Positions 1 through 8,273 of a DNA stretch of 64,000 nt are shown one piece after another. Each line of letters begins with the position of its first letter. Positions within the stretch are counted from its first letter, which is position 1. The notes beneath the pieces are model-generated. The model saw only the letters and a program-made list of their open reading frames with translations, ran no database searches and had not been told where the DNA came from. Source of the stretch: Actinomycetales bacterium JB111 (GTDB lineage Bacteria > Actinomycetota > Actinomycetes > Actinomycetales > Actinomycetaceae); contig FUHX01000009.1 in assembly GCA_900163555.1 (NCBI GenBank), forward strand, positions 1 through 64,000, in the 5' to 3' direction. The position numbers and the translations under genes are program-made.

Positions 1-49
1 CCCGCCCCCTCTCCCCCGCACCCGACGACCCGAAGGCCGGTTGAGCCCC

Positions 50-2725
50 ATGAGGAAGCGTTCGTTCTCGCCACTTCGCGACCTGCCCGCCCTGGCGTGG
101 CTGCTGTTCGCCGTCGTGGTGGCGCTCGCGCACCCGCTGATCCCGGACTTCCGTTGGCTGCTCCTGCACGCGTTCTTCCTCGGTGCCCTCACGCACTCGG
201 TCCTGGTGTGGAGCCAGCACTTCGCGACGGCTCTCCTGCGCTCCCCCACGAACCCGACGGGCCAGCGCATTCGGCTGGCGGCGTCCAACCTCGGGGCGAT
301 CGGCGTGATCACCGGCCTGCTGCTCGGCCGCTGGGAGGTGGTGGCGGTCGGCGCCACTGCCGTGGGCGGCGCGGTGATCTGGCACGGCGCGGACCTGGCG
401 ATCCGGCTCGGCAGGGCGCTCGGCTCGAGGTTCGCCGTGACGATCCGGTTCTACATCGCCGCCGCCGCGTTCCTCGCTTTCGGCGCCGTGCTGGGCGTCC
501 TGCTCTCGCGCGCGCCGTCCGAGGCAGTCCACGCGCGGCTGATCCTCGCGCACTCCATGTCCAACGTGCTGGGCTGGATCGGCCTGACGGTCTTCGGCAC
601 GCTCCTCACCCTGTGGCCGACGATCCTGCGGACCCGGATCCACGAGTCCGTCATCCGCCTCGCGAGGCGGATGCTGCCCGCCCTTGCGCTCGGCCTGCTC
701 GCCACGGTCGTCGGTGCGCTGCTCGGCCGCCCCGAGGTCGTCACCGTCGGGCTGGTGGCCTACCTGGTCGGTGCCTCGATGGCCGCCTTCCTGATGATCC
801 GCACGGCACGGACCAAGCACCCGACGACGTACGCGGCCTTCTCCGTCGCCCTCGGCACGACCTGGCTGCTCGGGTGCATCGTCACGGTCGCCGTCGGGGC
901 GGCACGTGGGATCCCGGGCGACATCGCCCCGGCCGCGGCCGCGCTCCGGTCGGTCGCCCCGCTGCTGGCAGCCGGCGCCGGGGTGCAGATCCTCCTCGGG
1001 GCGCTCAGCTACCTCATGCCGGTGCAGCTCTCGAAGGGTCCTGCCTCGTCGCGGGCGGCGAACGCCGCCATGGACAAGGGCGGCATCTTCCGGGTCGCCC
1101 TCGCGAACGCCGCGCTGGTCCTGTACGTCCTGCCCACGCCGTCGACCGTCTCGGTCATCGCCTCGGCCGCCTACCTGGGCTGCATGGTCGCGTTCGTCCC
1201 GCTCATGGTCGGCTCGATCCGGGCGGCCAGGCGGCACGCGCCGAAGCCGCTCGGCGAGGTGCTCGCGGCGGCGGACGGCCCGGGATCGCCGCCCACCCGC
1301 CCGGGTGCCTCGCCCGCGAAGGCGGGCTCCGGCGTCGGGGGGCCGGTGGCTTCCGAGCGGCGCTCGGCGCCGCAGCTGATCGCGGCGCTCGGCTCGGTCC
1401 TCGCGATCGTGGTGGCCGGGGTGGCCGTCGATCCCGCCTCGGCGGGGGTCGGGCGGGCCGCCGACGACGGCGTGCAGCCGAACGGACGGGTGGAGACCGT
1501 GCAGGTGGTCGCCGCCGACATGCGCTTCTCACCGAGCGTCATCGAGGTCGAGGCGGGCACCGAGCTCGTCATCGAGGTGACCAACGAGGACGACGCGATG
1601 GTCCACGACCTCGTCCTCGCGACCGGCGACGGCACGCCGCGTCTCGCCCCGGGCGAGAGCGCGACGATCGACGTTGGGGTGGTGGGCACGGACATCGACG
1701 GCTGGTGCTCGATCGTCGGGCACCGCCAGCAGGGCATGACGCTCCAGATCGTCGCGACCGGGTCGGCGGACCAGGCGGATGCCCACGCCGGGCACGGCGA
1801 CGCGGGACATGCCGGGGACGAGAGCGAGCCGCCGGCGACCGTGGACCACGGCGCCGAACCGGGCGACGACTTCGAGGCGCGGGACGCCGAGCTGCCGCCG
1901 CTGCCCGACCAGGACGCCCCGGTCACGCACCGGGCGACCTGGGAGATCACGGAGGAACAGATCGAGATCGCGCCGGGGGTGACGCAGGAGCTGTGGACGT
2001 TCGACGGCTCGGTGCCCGGACCGGTGCTGCACGGGCGGGTCGGCGACCGCTTCGAGATCACGATCGTCAACAACGGGACCATGGGGCACTCGATCGACTT
2101 CCACGCCTCGCAGGTGGCGCCGGACGGGCCGATGCGCACGATCGCGGTGGGCGAGAGCCTCACCTACGAGTTCACCGCTCAGCGCTCGGGGATCTGGATG
2201 TACCACTGCTCCACGGCGCCCGTGAGCGCCCACATCGCCAACGGCATGGCGGGCGCCGTGATCATCGAGCCTGACGGGCTCGAGCCCGTCGACCGAAGCT
2301 TCGTGTTCTCGCAGGCCGAGTACTACCTCGGCCCCGAGGGCGGGACCGTGGACGTGGACGCCCTGGCGTCCGGCGACGCGGGGGCGATCGCCTTCAACGG
2401 GTACGTCCACCAGTACCAGTTCGACCCGGTCGAGGTCGCGGTCGGCGAGCGCGTGCGGATCTGGGTGCTCGACATCGGGCCGAGCCGGGCGACCTCGTTC
2501 CACGTCATCGGCGAGCAGTTCGACACGGTCTGGTTCGAGGGCGACTACCTGCTCGACCACGGAGGCAGCAGCGGGACCGGTGGGTCGCAGGCGCTCGGCC
2601 TGCAGCCCGCCCAGGGCGGGTTCGTCGAGCTCGAGTTCGACGAGGACGGGCACTACCCGTTCATGACGCACGCGATGGTCGACGCCGAGCGCGGCGCGCA
2701 CGGGGTGTTCGACGTCGGCGGGTGA
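50..2725 (+). CDS. NirK-like multicopper oxidase with membrane and cupredoxin domains
   Basis: Three parts are visible. Residues about 10-395 hold roughly a dozen hydrophobic helices, with one more near 445. Residues about 484-572 are a cupredoxin with type 1 copper ligands H519, C553, H558 and M563. Residues about 610-891 are a two-cupredoxin unit like copper nitrite reductase: type 1 ligands H680, C720, H728, M733 and type 2 ligands H685, H719, H874 are all in place. Family knowledge points to nitrite reduction to NO, or a related copper oxidase, on the outer membrane face, with the middle cupredoxin as a possible built-in electron donor. The C-to-H spacing in the type 1 loop is one residue shorter than in classical NirK. 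ATG 50 fits the family N-terminus. TTG 41 is in frame and the frame stays open to the window edge, so a longer start is possible. No nitrite transporter or NO reductase lies next to it. Confidence 0.8.
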   Translation: MRKRSFSPLRDLPALAWLLFAVVVALAHPLIPDFRWLLLHAFFLGALTHSVLVWSQHFATALLRSPTNPTGQRIRLAASNLGAIGVITGLLLGRWEVVAVGATAVGGAVIWHGADLAIRLGRALGSRFAVTIRFYIAAAAFLAFGAVLGVLLSRAPSEAVHARLILAHSMSNVLGWIGLTVFGTLLTLWPTILRTRIHESVIRLARRMLPALALGLLATVVGALLGRPEVVTVGLVAYLVGASMAAFLMIRTARTKHPTTYAAFSVALGTTWLLGCIVTVAVGAARGIPGDIAPAAAALRSVAPLLAAGAGVQILLGALSYLMPVQLSKGPASSRAANAAMDKGGIFRVALANAALVLYVLPTPSTVSVIASAAYLGCMVAFVPLMVGSIRAARRHAPKPLGEVLAAADGPGSPPTRPGASPAKAGSGVGGPVASERRSAPQLIAALGSVLAIVVAGVAVDPASAGVGRAADDGVQPNGRVETVQVVAADMRFSPSVIEVEAGTELVIEVTNEDDAMVHDLVLATGDGTPRLAPGESATIDVGVVGTDIDGWCSIVGHRQQGMTLQIVATGSADQADAHAGHGDAGHAGDESEPPATVDHGAEPGDDFEARDAELPPLPDQDAPVTHRATWEITEEQIEIAPGVTQELWTFDGSVPGPVLHGRVGDRFEITIVNNGTMGHSIDFHASQVAPDGPMRTIAVGESLTYEFTAQRSGIWMYHCSTAPVSAHIANGMAGAVIIEPDGLEPVDRSFVFSQAEYYLGPEGGTVDVDALASGDAGAIAFNGYVHQYQFDPVEVAVGERVRIWVLDIGPSRATSFHVIGEQFDTVWFEGDYLLDHGGSSGTGGSQALGLQPAQGGFVELEFDEDGHYPFMTHAMVDAERGAHGVFDVGG

Positions 2726-2744
2726 GCGGGGCGGAAGCGACCGG

Positions 2745-3455
2745 TCAGGTGCGGGCCGCGTCGTCGGGCTCGACCGTCGAAGCGGCCGGGTGGCCGGCGC
2801 CGAGACGGCGCGAGATGACCGTGCTCAGGGCCGTGTAGGCGGCGCCGACCGCGAGGAGGACGACGAGGATGATCGCCGCGTTGACGGCCACGCGGGCGAC
2901 GCCGAGCTCGTCGATGTCGACGAACGGGTACGGGTAGAAGCCTGTCGCTGCCCCCTGGAGAACCGTGAGCACCATGAACGCCGCGGGCCAGATCAGGGAC
3001 AGCGCGAGGGAACGCAGACCCCCGCCCTCATGAGGACCGAACAGCGCCCAGCCGGTGATCGCCAGCACGGGCACGACCAGGTGCAGGCCGAGGTTCACCG
3101 CCGCGGCCACACCGCTGAAGTCGACCAGCGGGGCGAGCGCGACCCAGTAGACGACCAGCGTCACCGTGATGCCGTAGAGCGCCGCGATCCGCAGGACCCG
3201 GAACACGCGATCCGACCGCGCCGGGGACAGGGCGAGCATCGCGCTCGTCATGCCGACGAGGATGTTTGACTGGATCGTGAAGTAGCTGAAGAACTGGGCG
3301 ATGCGCCGGCCGAGCGGGTCGGTCGTCGTCTCGAAGCCCACGTCCACGCTTCGCAGGACGAGCGCGAACTGCACGACGACGGCGAGCGCGGCGACCAACG
3401 ACGTCGCCGCATGCCATGCCCGAGCGCCCGAGCGACTTCGCACCAGTCCGATCAT
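2745..3455 (-). CDS. Pr6Pr-family six-helix membrane protein
   Basis: 236 residues with about six hydrophobic helices evenly spaced along the chain (near 18-38, 57-77, 88-108, 118-140, 150-170 and 190-212). A conserved-looking FFSYFTIQSN stretch sits between helices one and two. The layout matches bacterial Pr6Pr (FAR-17a/AIG1-like) integral membrane proteins, whose biochemical role is not established; the eukaryotic relatives are lipid hydrolases or androgen-induced proteins. It converges with the copper oxidase gene. A -10 hexamer TAGTCT ends six bases before the ATG, suggesting a leaderless transcript. Family assignment is by recall of sequence character. Confidence 0.7.
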   Translation of the reverse strand: MIGLVRSRSGARAWHAATSLVAALAVVVQFALVLRSVDVGFETTTDPLGRRIAQFFSYFTIQSNILVGMTSAMLALSPARSDRVFRVLRIAALYGITVTLVVYWVALAPLVDFSGVAAAVNLGLHLVVPVLAITGWALFGPHEGGGLRSLALSLIWPAAFMVLTVLQGAATGFYPYPFVDIDELGVARVAVNAAIILVVLLAVGAAYTALSTVISRRLGAGHPAASTVEPDDAART

Positions 3456-3461
3456 GTGCGA

Positions 3462-3467
3462 AGACTA
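3462..3467 (-). promoter_or_regulatory. -10 hexamer of a leaderless promoter (Pr6Pr gene)
   Basis: TAGTCT on the minus strand ends 6 nt before the ATG at 3455, with no Shine-Dalgarno sequence. This spacing puts the transcription start on the start codon. Confidence 0.5.
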
Positions 3468-3506
3468 CGGGTGCGTGAGACCAGGCTGAGACTGCGCCCA
3501 CCGGCG

Positions 3507-4583
3507 TCAGGCGTACTGCTCCGAGGACTCGTGGTGGAACTCCTCGGGCGAGGCGTCCGCGATGCTCGGGGCGGGCGGGAAGAGGAGGCCGTCGTCGGCG
3601 TCGGCCTCGGAGACGTCGTAGGCGCCCTGTGCGGCGTCGCCGATCGTCTGCAGGCCGTCCTGGAAGGACCTCGCCTGCACGGGCCACTTGCTGTTCAGGA
3701 GGCTCGCGATCTCGGGAGCCGCGCTCGCCTGGATCGTCTCGGGGGTTGCTTCCTCCGGAAGCACTCCGGCCACGAGCGACATCCCGCCGGAGATGATGCC
3801 CAGCGCGGTCCCGATCCCGGCGCCCGCCCCGGTGGCCGTGACGATCCCGCCGAGGAGCCCGAACGTCGAGCTGAGGATTCCGAGGACGTCTTTCGCCGTC
3901 GCGCCCTCGGACTGCGCGGCCCGCAGCTCGAGCTGCTCGTCGAGCAGCTCCTCGATGCCCTCGATGTAGTTCATGACGGTCGTCTGGTGTCCGTTGACCA
4001 GCTCGAGGGTGGCGAACATGACCGCGCTCGCCTGGGCGGCGGCGAGTCGATGATTGTCGACGACCTGCGAGAACGGGGTCACGAAGTTCCGGTGGAAGGC
4101 GTCCGCCGCCGTGCCCTGCCAGCGCTCGGTCGTCATTCCCCACCCGGTGGTGCCCGTCTGGATGGCGTTGTCGTTCTCGATCGTCGACTGGATCGTGTTG
4201 AGGGTCTCCGCGGCCGCGCGGATCATCGGCGCGTACGGCTTGGTGATCGGTTCCAGGCCGCTCTCCCACTGCTCGATCCGGCCCGACGTGTACGCGAAAG
4301 CATCGCTCGAGACGGTGGTGAGCCCGCTGGTGGCCTGGTCGAGGGAGATGTAGCCGTCGTCGACGTCGGGGTACTCCGGGGTCGTCACCCATCCCTTGGC
4401 GTCGACGGTCCAGCCGAGCCGCACCTCGCGCCCCATGAGCATGCCCCAGTCGCCGATCCTCACGTTCGTGTCGGTGATCTCGAACAGGTGGTCGCGGGCG
4501 TCGTCGATGTACTTGAGCTCCGTGAGCTTCGTCTGCACGCGGTAGCACGTGGACTGGAAGGCGCCGAGCGAGAATTCCGTCAT
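3507..4583 (-). CDS. WXG-motif protein, probable type VII secretion substrate (PPE/LXG-like partner)
   Basis: 358 residues, largely helical. A W155-Q-G157 turn followed by TAADAF sits between two helices, which is the hallmark of WXG100, PPE and LXG proteins exported by ESX systems. Residues about 233-275 are a glycine-rich hydrophobic stretch that could insert in a membrane. The C-terminal 80 residues are acidic and proline-containing. No signal peptide is present. An AGGAC Shine-Dalgarno lies 11 nt upstream of the ATG. It starts 12 bp after the 156-residue gene and is surely co-transcribed with it. No EccC ATPase or other ESX machinery is in the window, so the secretion route is inferred only from motifs. 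Confidence 0.55.
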   Translation of the reverse strand: MTEFSLGAFQSTCYRVQTKLTELKYIDDARDHLFEITDTNVRIGDWGMLMGREVRLGWTVDAKGWVTTPEYPDVDDGYISLDQATSGLTTVSSDAFAYTSGRIEQWESGLEPITKPYAPMIRAAAETLNTIQSTIENDNAIQTGTTGWGMTTERWQGTAADAFHRNFVTPFSQVVDNHRLAAAQASAVMFATLELVNGHQTTVMNYIEGIEELLDEQLELRAAQSEGATAKDVLGILSSTFGLLGGIVTATGAGAGIGTALGIISGGMSLVAGVLPEEATPETIQASAAPEIASLLNSKWPVQARSFQDGLQTIGDAAQGAYDVSEADADDGLLFPPAPSIADASPEEFHHESSEQYA

Positions 4584-4595
4584 GTCGTGTCCGTC

Positions 4596-5066
4596 CTACT
4601 CGTCGTCCGGCGTCGGGACGTCGGGAACCTCGATGGGCGGCTCGTCCAGCCGTTCGCGCTCGACCGGGTTGCCGGGATCGGCGAGGAGTCGGTTGAACTC
4701 CTCCAGCGCCTCCTCGTCCGTGCGCGCATAGTCGTTGGCCATCGTCACGAGGGCCTGACCCGCGATCTCGCAGTGCTCGGCGGTCTTGGCGAAACCGTCG
4801 TTGAGGTTCTGCTGGACGGTCAGGAGCCGGTTGACCTCGAAGATGCCGGCGTCGACGACCCCCTGGATCTGCCCCCGCACGGTGTAGACGTCGTTGCCGA
4901 TCCCCGCGTACGAGGCCGCGGTGTCCGGCAGCGACACGCGCCCCGCGTAGTACAGGTGGTAGAGGTCCGCTCCGAAGGTCTGCCCGCTGCCCGGGTCGCC
5001 CGCCGTCCCACCGCCGTCGGTGGTCGGTGAGTAGTCGGGTGAGTACGGGTCGTTCTCGCCGGTCAT
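4596..5066 (-). CDS. Small helical protein with a YxxxD export motif (WXG100/PE-like partner)
   Basis: 156 residues. After a disordered Pro/Gly/Ser-rich N-terminus there is a helical region (about 33-125) ending in Y113-ARTD117, matching the YxxxD/E export signal that in mycobacterial PE and EsxB proteins ends the second helix. It has no WXG of its own; the downstream gene supplies one. That complementary arrangement is how EsxA/EsxB and PE/PPE heterodimers are built. The acidic tail is rich in Pro and Asp. A GAAGAGG Shine-Dalgarno lies 6 nt before the ATG. First gene of a two-gene operon. Function not recognised beyond this. Confidence 0.5.
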   Translation of the reverse strand: MTGENDPYSPDYSPTTDGGGTAGDPGSGQTFGADLYHLYYAGRVSLPDTAASYAGIGNDVYTVRGQIQGVVDAGIFEVNRLLTVQQNLNDGFAKTAEHCEIAGQALVTMANDYARTDEEALEEFNRLLADPGNPVERERLDEPPIEVPDVPTPDDE

Positions 5067-5204
5067 CGAGCCTCTTCCATCGGCGCGTCGCCCCTCGTCG
5101 GTCGCCGACGCTTCGGTCAGTGCCTGAAGTATGCCAACGGCCGGTGCCAGCCCCGAGGGAAGTTCTCCCCGGTCACTCCTGGTCGTCGCTCGGCACCCGC
5201 GGTA

Positions 5205-6191
5205 CTAGAGGAGATCGGCGCGCAGCTCCTCCGGGGAGCGGGGCGAGAGCAGGCCGGGCGCAACGTCGTACAGGGTCTTTGCGCCGACCTCGCCCGAGGC
5301 GGCCATGCGGTGGACGGCACGCGCGTACGCGACCAGCACGCTGGCCGTGAACCCGGGGTTGTCCTCGAGGGCGAGGCTGAACTCGATGAGCTGGCGGTCG
5401 CCGTCGCCGGTGGTCCCGGTGCGCAGGACGAAGCCGCCGTGCGGCATGCCGGAGTGGTCGCGGGCGAACTCCTCGGCGCTGATGATGTGGACGGTCGTGT
5501 CGTACGGCTCGAAGTAGTCGGGCATGGTGACGATCGCGGTGCGCACCGCCTCGGCGTCCGCGCCGTCCTCGAGCACCACGTAGCACTCACGGGTGTGCTT
5601 GGCGCGGGTGGTGAGGCCGGCCCCCTCCCCCCGGCGCGCGGTCTCGACGGCCTGCTCGCTCGGGAGCGTGTACTGGACGCCGGCGGCCACGCCGGGGACA
5701 CGCCGGATCGCGTCCGAATGGCCCTGGCTCAGGCCCTTGCCCCAGAACGTCGACGTCTCCCCTGCCGGGAGGATCGCCTCCCCGAGCATGCGGTTCAGAG
5801 AGAACAGTCCCGGGTCCCAGCCTGTCGAGATGAGGGCGACCGTGCCGGCCTTGCGGGCGACGGCGTCTACCGAGGCGAAGTACTCGGGGATCCGCGCGTG
5901 CGTGTCGAAGGAGTCGACCGTGTGGAAGGAGGCGGCGAGCTCCGGGCCCTGGACGGGCAGGTCCGACTTCGAGCCGCCGCACAGGACGAGCACGTCGATC
6001 TCGTCGCGGCGCGCGGCAAGCTCGTCCCAGGCATACACCGCGGACTGCGCGCGGGCGGGCGTCACGGTGGCCGGGTCGCGGCGGGTGAAGATGCCGACGA
6101 GGGTCATGTCCGGGTTCAGCGCGACGGCGGCCTCGACGCCTCGGCCGAGGTTCCCGTACCCGGCGATTGCGATGCGGATGGGGTGGGCCAC
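5205..6191 (-). CDS. ddh: meso-diaminopimelate D-dehydrogenase
   Basis: 328 residues, close to the roughly 320 of Corynebacterium Ddh. It catalyses the NADPH-dependent reductive amination of tetrahydrodipicolinate directly to meso-diaminopimelate, the one-step route to lysine and peptidoglycan DAP. The N-terminal Rossmann motif is IAGYGNLGRG. Stretches FTRRDP, STGWDPGLFS and GKGLSQGHSDA match the family. The GTG at 6191 is chosen because GGAGGAG lies 7 nt upstream; the open frame runs on to 6251, but that extension has no family resemblance. It stands alone, without other lysine genes nearby. Confidence 0.9.
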   Translation of the reverse strand: MAHPIRIAIAGYGNLGRGVEAAVALNPDMTLVGIFTRRDPATVTPARAQSAVYAWDELAARRDEIDVLVLCGGSKSDLPVQGPELAASFHTVDSFDTHARIPEYFASVDAVARKAGTVALISTGWDPGLFSLNRMLGEAILPAGETSTFWGKGLSQGHSDAIRRVPGVAAGVQYTLPSEQAVETARRGEGAGLTTRAKHTRECYVVLEDGADAEAVRTAIVTMPDYFEPYDTTVHIISAEEFARDHSGMPHGGFVLRTGTTGDGDRQLIEFSLALEDNPGFTASVLVAYARAVHRMAASGEVGAKTLYDVAPGLLSPRSPEELRADLL

Positions 6192-6385
6192 GTGTGTCTC
6201 CTCCGAGTGTCTCGAGAAAGGTCGCCGCAGTCGTGCGACCGCCGCTGCCACACGAACATTGTGCTCAGGTCGCGTGCGAACCGCCGTGAGCTTCCGTCAT
6301 GTGGAGCGAGTGCGTCCTCGGCCGCTTGATCGAGCGCGCCCACGACAGACCGGCACGCTCGGTGGCCAAGAGCCAGGTCCGCGTA

Positions 6386-6398
6386 GTGTCAATGACAC
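6386..6398. promoter_or_regulatory. 13-bp inverted repeat upstream of the DUF6766 pair
   Basis: GTGTCA-A-TGACAC, a perfect 6-bp palindrome around one base, 26 bp before the ATG at 6425. A plausible operator in the promoter of the small membrane protein operon; the cognate regulator is not identifiable. Confidence 0.4.
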
Positions 6399-6424
6399 GA
6401 TCGGTTGACTGAGGAGATGTCGAG

Positions 6425-6538
6425 ATGGCTGAGCGACGGGGTAACCGCGGTTCCATGCGCATGGCGTTCTGGTCCTGGATGACGATCATCGTCGTCGGAC
6501 TGACGGTCATGATCGTGCTCCCGCTCGCGGGGCGGTGA
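6425..6538 (+). CDS. 37-residue single-pass membrane protein
   Basis: A short gene: MAERRGNRGSMRMAFWSWM, then a hydrophobic helix (about residues 14-34), ending in AGR. GAGGAG lies about 8 nt before the ATG. Its TGA overlaps the GTG of the next gene as GTGA, so the two are translationally coupled. The positively charged N-terminus suggests N-in topology. The role is unknown; by position it is a candidate small partner of the DUF6766 protein. Confidence 0.55.
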   Translation: MAERRGNRGSMRMAFWSWMTIIVVGLTVMIVLPLAGR

Positions 6539-7221
6539 TCGTGGTGCGTCGGTTCGTCCGAGACGGCGGCCTGACCCTCGTCTTCCTGGCCCTGTTCGTC
6601 GGGACGATCATCGGCCAGTCGTTCGTCGGACTGGCAGCTGCCAACGAGCAGGCATCCGCGCACGGGCAGCCGTCGCAGGGCTACTGGGAGTTCGTGACTT
6701 CCTCGGAGTTCGTCGTCGACGTCGCGGAGAACTGGCAGTCGGAGTTCCTCCAGTTCTTCGTCTTCATCCTCGCCACCGTCTGGCTCATCCAACGTGGATC
6801 ACCCGAGTCGAAGAAGCCCGGTGACGAGGGACGAGGCTCCGATGCCGACCAGCACGTCGGGGGGCACGCCCTCCCGGAATCGCCGCGGTGGGCGCGGGTC
6901 CGCGGGGTGCGACTGTGGCTGTTGTCGAACTCGCTTCTGCTCACGATGGGGACGGTCTTCCTCCTGTCCTGGTTCGCGCAGTCCCTCGCGGGGCACGTGG
7001 TGGCGAACCAGGACAATGCCCAGCACGGCCAGCCGTCGATGACCTGGCTCGGCTACGCGATGTCGCCGGACTTCTGGAACAGGACGCTGCAGAACTGGCA
7101 GTCGGAGTTTCTCGCCGTCGGTGCGATGGTGGCGTTCTCGATCTATCTGCGCCAGCGCGGGTCGAGCGAGTCGAAACAGGTCGGTGTCCCCCACCACGTC
7201 AGCAGCGAGGAGTCCGACTGA
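6535..7221 (+). CDS. DUF6766-family membrane protein, internally duplicated
   Basis: 228 residues with four predicted helices. The two halves repeat each other: each has a helix ending in GQS or AQS, an AHGQPS or QHGQPS segment, an ENWQSEFL or QNWQSEFL segment, a second helix, and then QRGSPESKK or QRGSSESKQ. The usual protein of this family has one such pair of repeats over a similar length; function is unknown. It starts with GTG inside the stop of the 37-residue gene. It sits at the head of a cluster of stress-associated small families, suggesting an envelope stress role (inference). Confidence 0.7.
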   Translation: MIVVRRFVRDGGLTLVFLALFVGTIIGQSFVGLAAANEQASAHGQPSQGYWEFVTSSEFVVDVAENWQSEFLQFFVFILATVWLIQRGSPESKKPGDEGRGSDADQHVGGHALPESPRWARVRGVRLWLLSNSLLLTMGTVFLLSWFAQSLAGHVVANQDNAQHGQPSMTWLGYAMSPDFWNRTLQNWQSEFLAVGAMVAFSIYLRQRGSSESKQVGVPHHVSSEESD

Positions 7222-7258
7222 GGGGGCGGGACTTCCGCGGTTGACGCCGAGGTCCAGG

Positions 7259-7699
7259 TCACCGAGAGGACAGCATGGCGATGAGGTCGGCCTTCCTCTT
7301 GTCCGAGTAGCCGGTCAGTCCGAGTTCCCGCGCCCTCGTCCGCAGCCGGCCGATCGTCCATGCCCCGTAGTCGACCGGCCGGTCGTGTCGGGGTGCGGTC
7401 GTGACGTGCTCGGCAAGCAGCCGGATGCCGCCGGAGGAGCTCGCCGAGCTCTCCAGGTGATCGATGAGCTCCGTGTCCAGCTCCGGGGGTTCGGCATCCT
7501 CGAAGAGGAACCGCAGCGGGATCGAGGGGTGGAGCCAGATCGCGCTTCGCCGGCCCGGCTGCTCGTCGGGATGCGCCCACGACAGCATGAAGCTCTCTCC
7601 CCGCCGCAGCTTGATGGCGATGACGACCTTGAGGTGCGCGAGCACCCTGTCAGCGATGTCGATCGCGCCGTCGGGGCCGCCGTAGTACAGCACTCCCAT
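7259..7699 (-). CDS. DUF7882-type protein with C-terminal SAP/Rho-N-like module
   Basis: 146 residues. Residues 1-75 form a compact domain (MGVLYYGGPDG, then LAHLKVVIAIKLRRGESF and IWLHPSIPLRF) found in many actinobacterial small proteins and, as I recall, annotated as DUF7882. Residues about 108-146 (GAWTIGRLRTRARELGLTG, then SDKRKADLIAML) are a helix-turn-helix module like SAP or the Rho N-terminal domain, which usually binds nucleic acid. The same module ends the protein at 9312-9581. It follows a second DUF7882 gene on the same strand, 42 bp away. Function unknown. Confidence 0.6.
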   Translation of the reverse strand: MGVLYYGGPDGAIDIADRVLAHLKVVIAIKLRRGESFMLSWAHPDEQPGRRSAIWLHPSIPLRFLFEDAEPPELDTELIDHLESSASSSGGIRLLAEHVTTAPRHDRPVDYGAWTIGRLRTRARELGLTGYSDKRKADLIAMLSSR

Positions 7700-7741
7700 G
7701 TCGATCCTCCTTCCGTTGGCGGTCGCTGGGAGATCGCGGCC

Positions 7742-8074
7742 TCACAGGATGAAACGAGAGTCCTCGGACTCCGGCTCCCTCGGGGGCTCGTGGACGAGAT
7801 GCAACCCTTCAGACGAGTTCGCCGTCGTGTTCAGCGCCTCGAGCCATGCGTTGTTGATGGACGGACGACGTCCTCCGAAGTACGTGTAGACGATCGGGAT
7901 GCCCGGTTGCAGCCACACGCACGTGCGTCCGCCACCCTGGCTCACGTCGTTGTGCCACGTGAAGTGGAAGGCTTCCATCCGCCGGAGCTTGGCACCGATC
8001 ACCAGCTGAACGTGCGCGAGCGCCCGGTCCTCGATGTCGACCTTCGCGCTACTGTCGTAGATGAATCGGCCCAT
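7742..8074 (-). CDS. DUF7882-type protein without the SAP-like module
   Basis: 110 residues. The start MGRFIYDSSAKVDIEDRALAH aligns with the start of the neighbouring protein, and HVQLVIGAKLRRMEAF and VWLQPGIPIVY match its core. It ends after that domain with an acidic ESEDSRFIL tail. The open frame extends upstream to 8224, but ATG 8074 is chosen because the family begins at this methionine. About 62 nt upstream lies a 32-nt element shared with the promoter of the gene at 9312-9581. Confidence 0.6.
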   Translation of the reverse strand: MGRFIYDSSAKVDIEDRALAHVQLVIGAKLRRMEAFHFTWHNDVSQGGGRTCVWLQPGIPIVYTYFGGRRPSINNAWLEALNTTANSSEGLHLVHEPPREPESEDSRFIL

Positions 8075-8135
8075 GCGGCCCCCGGTCCCGTGGTCGCTCC
8101 GTGCGGGTCGCACGCTGCTTGTGCCCGCCTTTCCG

Positions 8136-8167
8136 CGAGACTGCCAGAATCCGGGTCGAAGGGACAG
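8136..8167 (-). promoter_or_regulatory. Conserved upstream element, copy A
   Basis: A 32-nt stretch that matches 25 of 32 positions of 9640-9671. Both copies lie about 60 nt upstream of a minus-strand gene of the stress cluster. The shared core on the plus strand is CGAGACTGCCA, then TCCGG and TCG. Likely a common promoter or operator. Confidence 0.4.
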
Positions 8168-8260
8168 CCGGGCGAGCAGTCCCCCTCGTGCCACATGACG
8201 CTCGCCCGCGCGATGGTCGGACATCTGTCAACCCCCCTCCCTCGATGCCCGGCAGGTTCC

Positions 8261-8266
8261 TAGTGT
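8261..8266 (+). promoter_or_regulatory. -10 hexamer of a leaderless promoter (SDR gene)
   Basis: TAGTGT ends 7 nt before ATG 8274 and decides that start over GTG 8265, which overlaps the hexamer. Confidence 0.45.
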
Positions 8267-8273
8267 GAGGGAC

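Noticed and set aside
41-49. TTG 41 as start of the copper oxidase
   Set aside because: ATG 50 fits the family N-terminus better, although the frame is open to the edge and an upstream start cannot be excluded.
6192-6424. Riboswitch ahead of ddh or the DUF6766 operon
   Set aside because: No lysine-type or other known fold could be drawn; only the 13-bp inverted repeat stands out.
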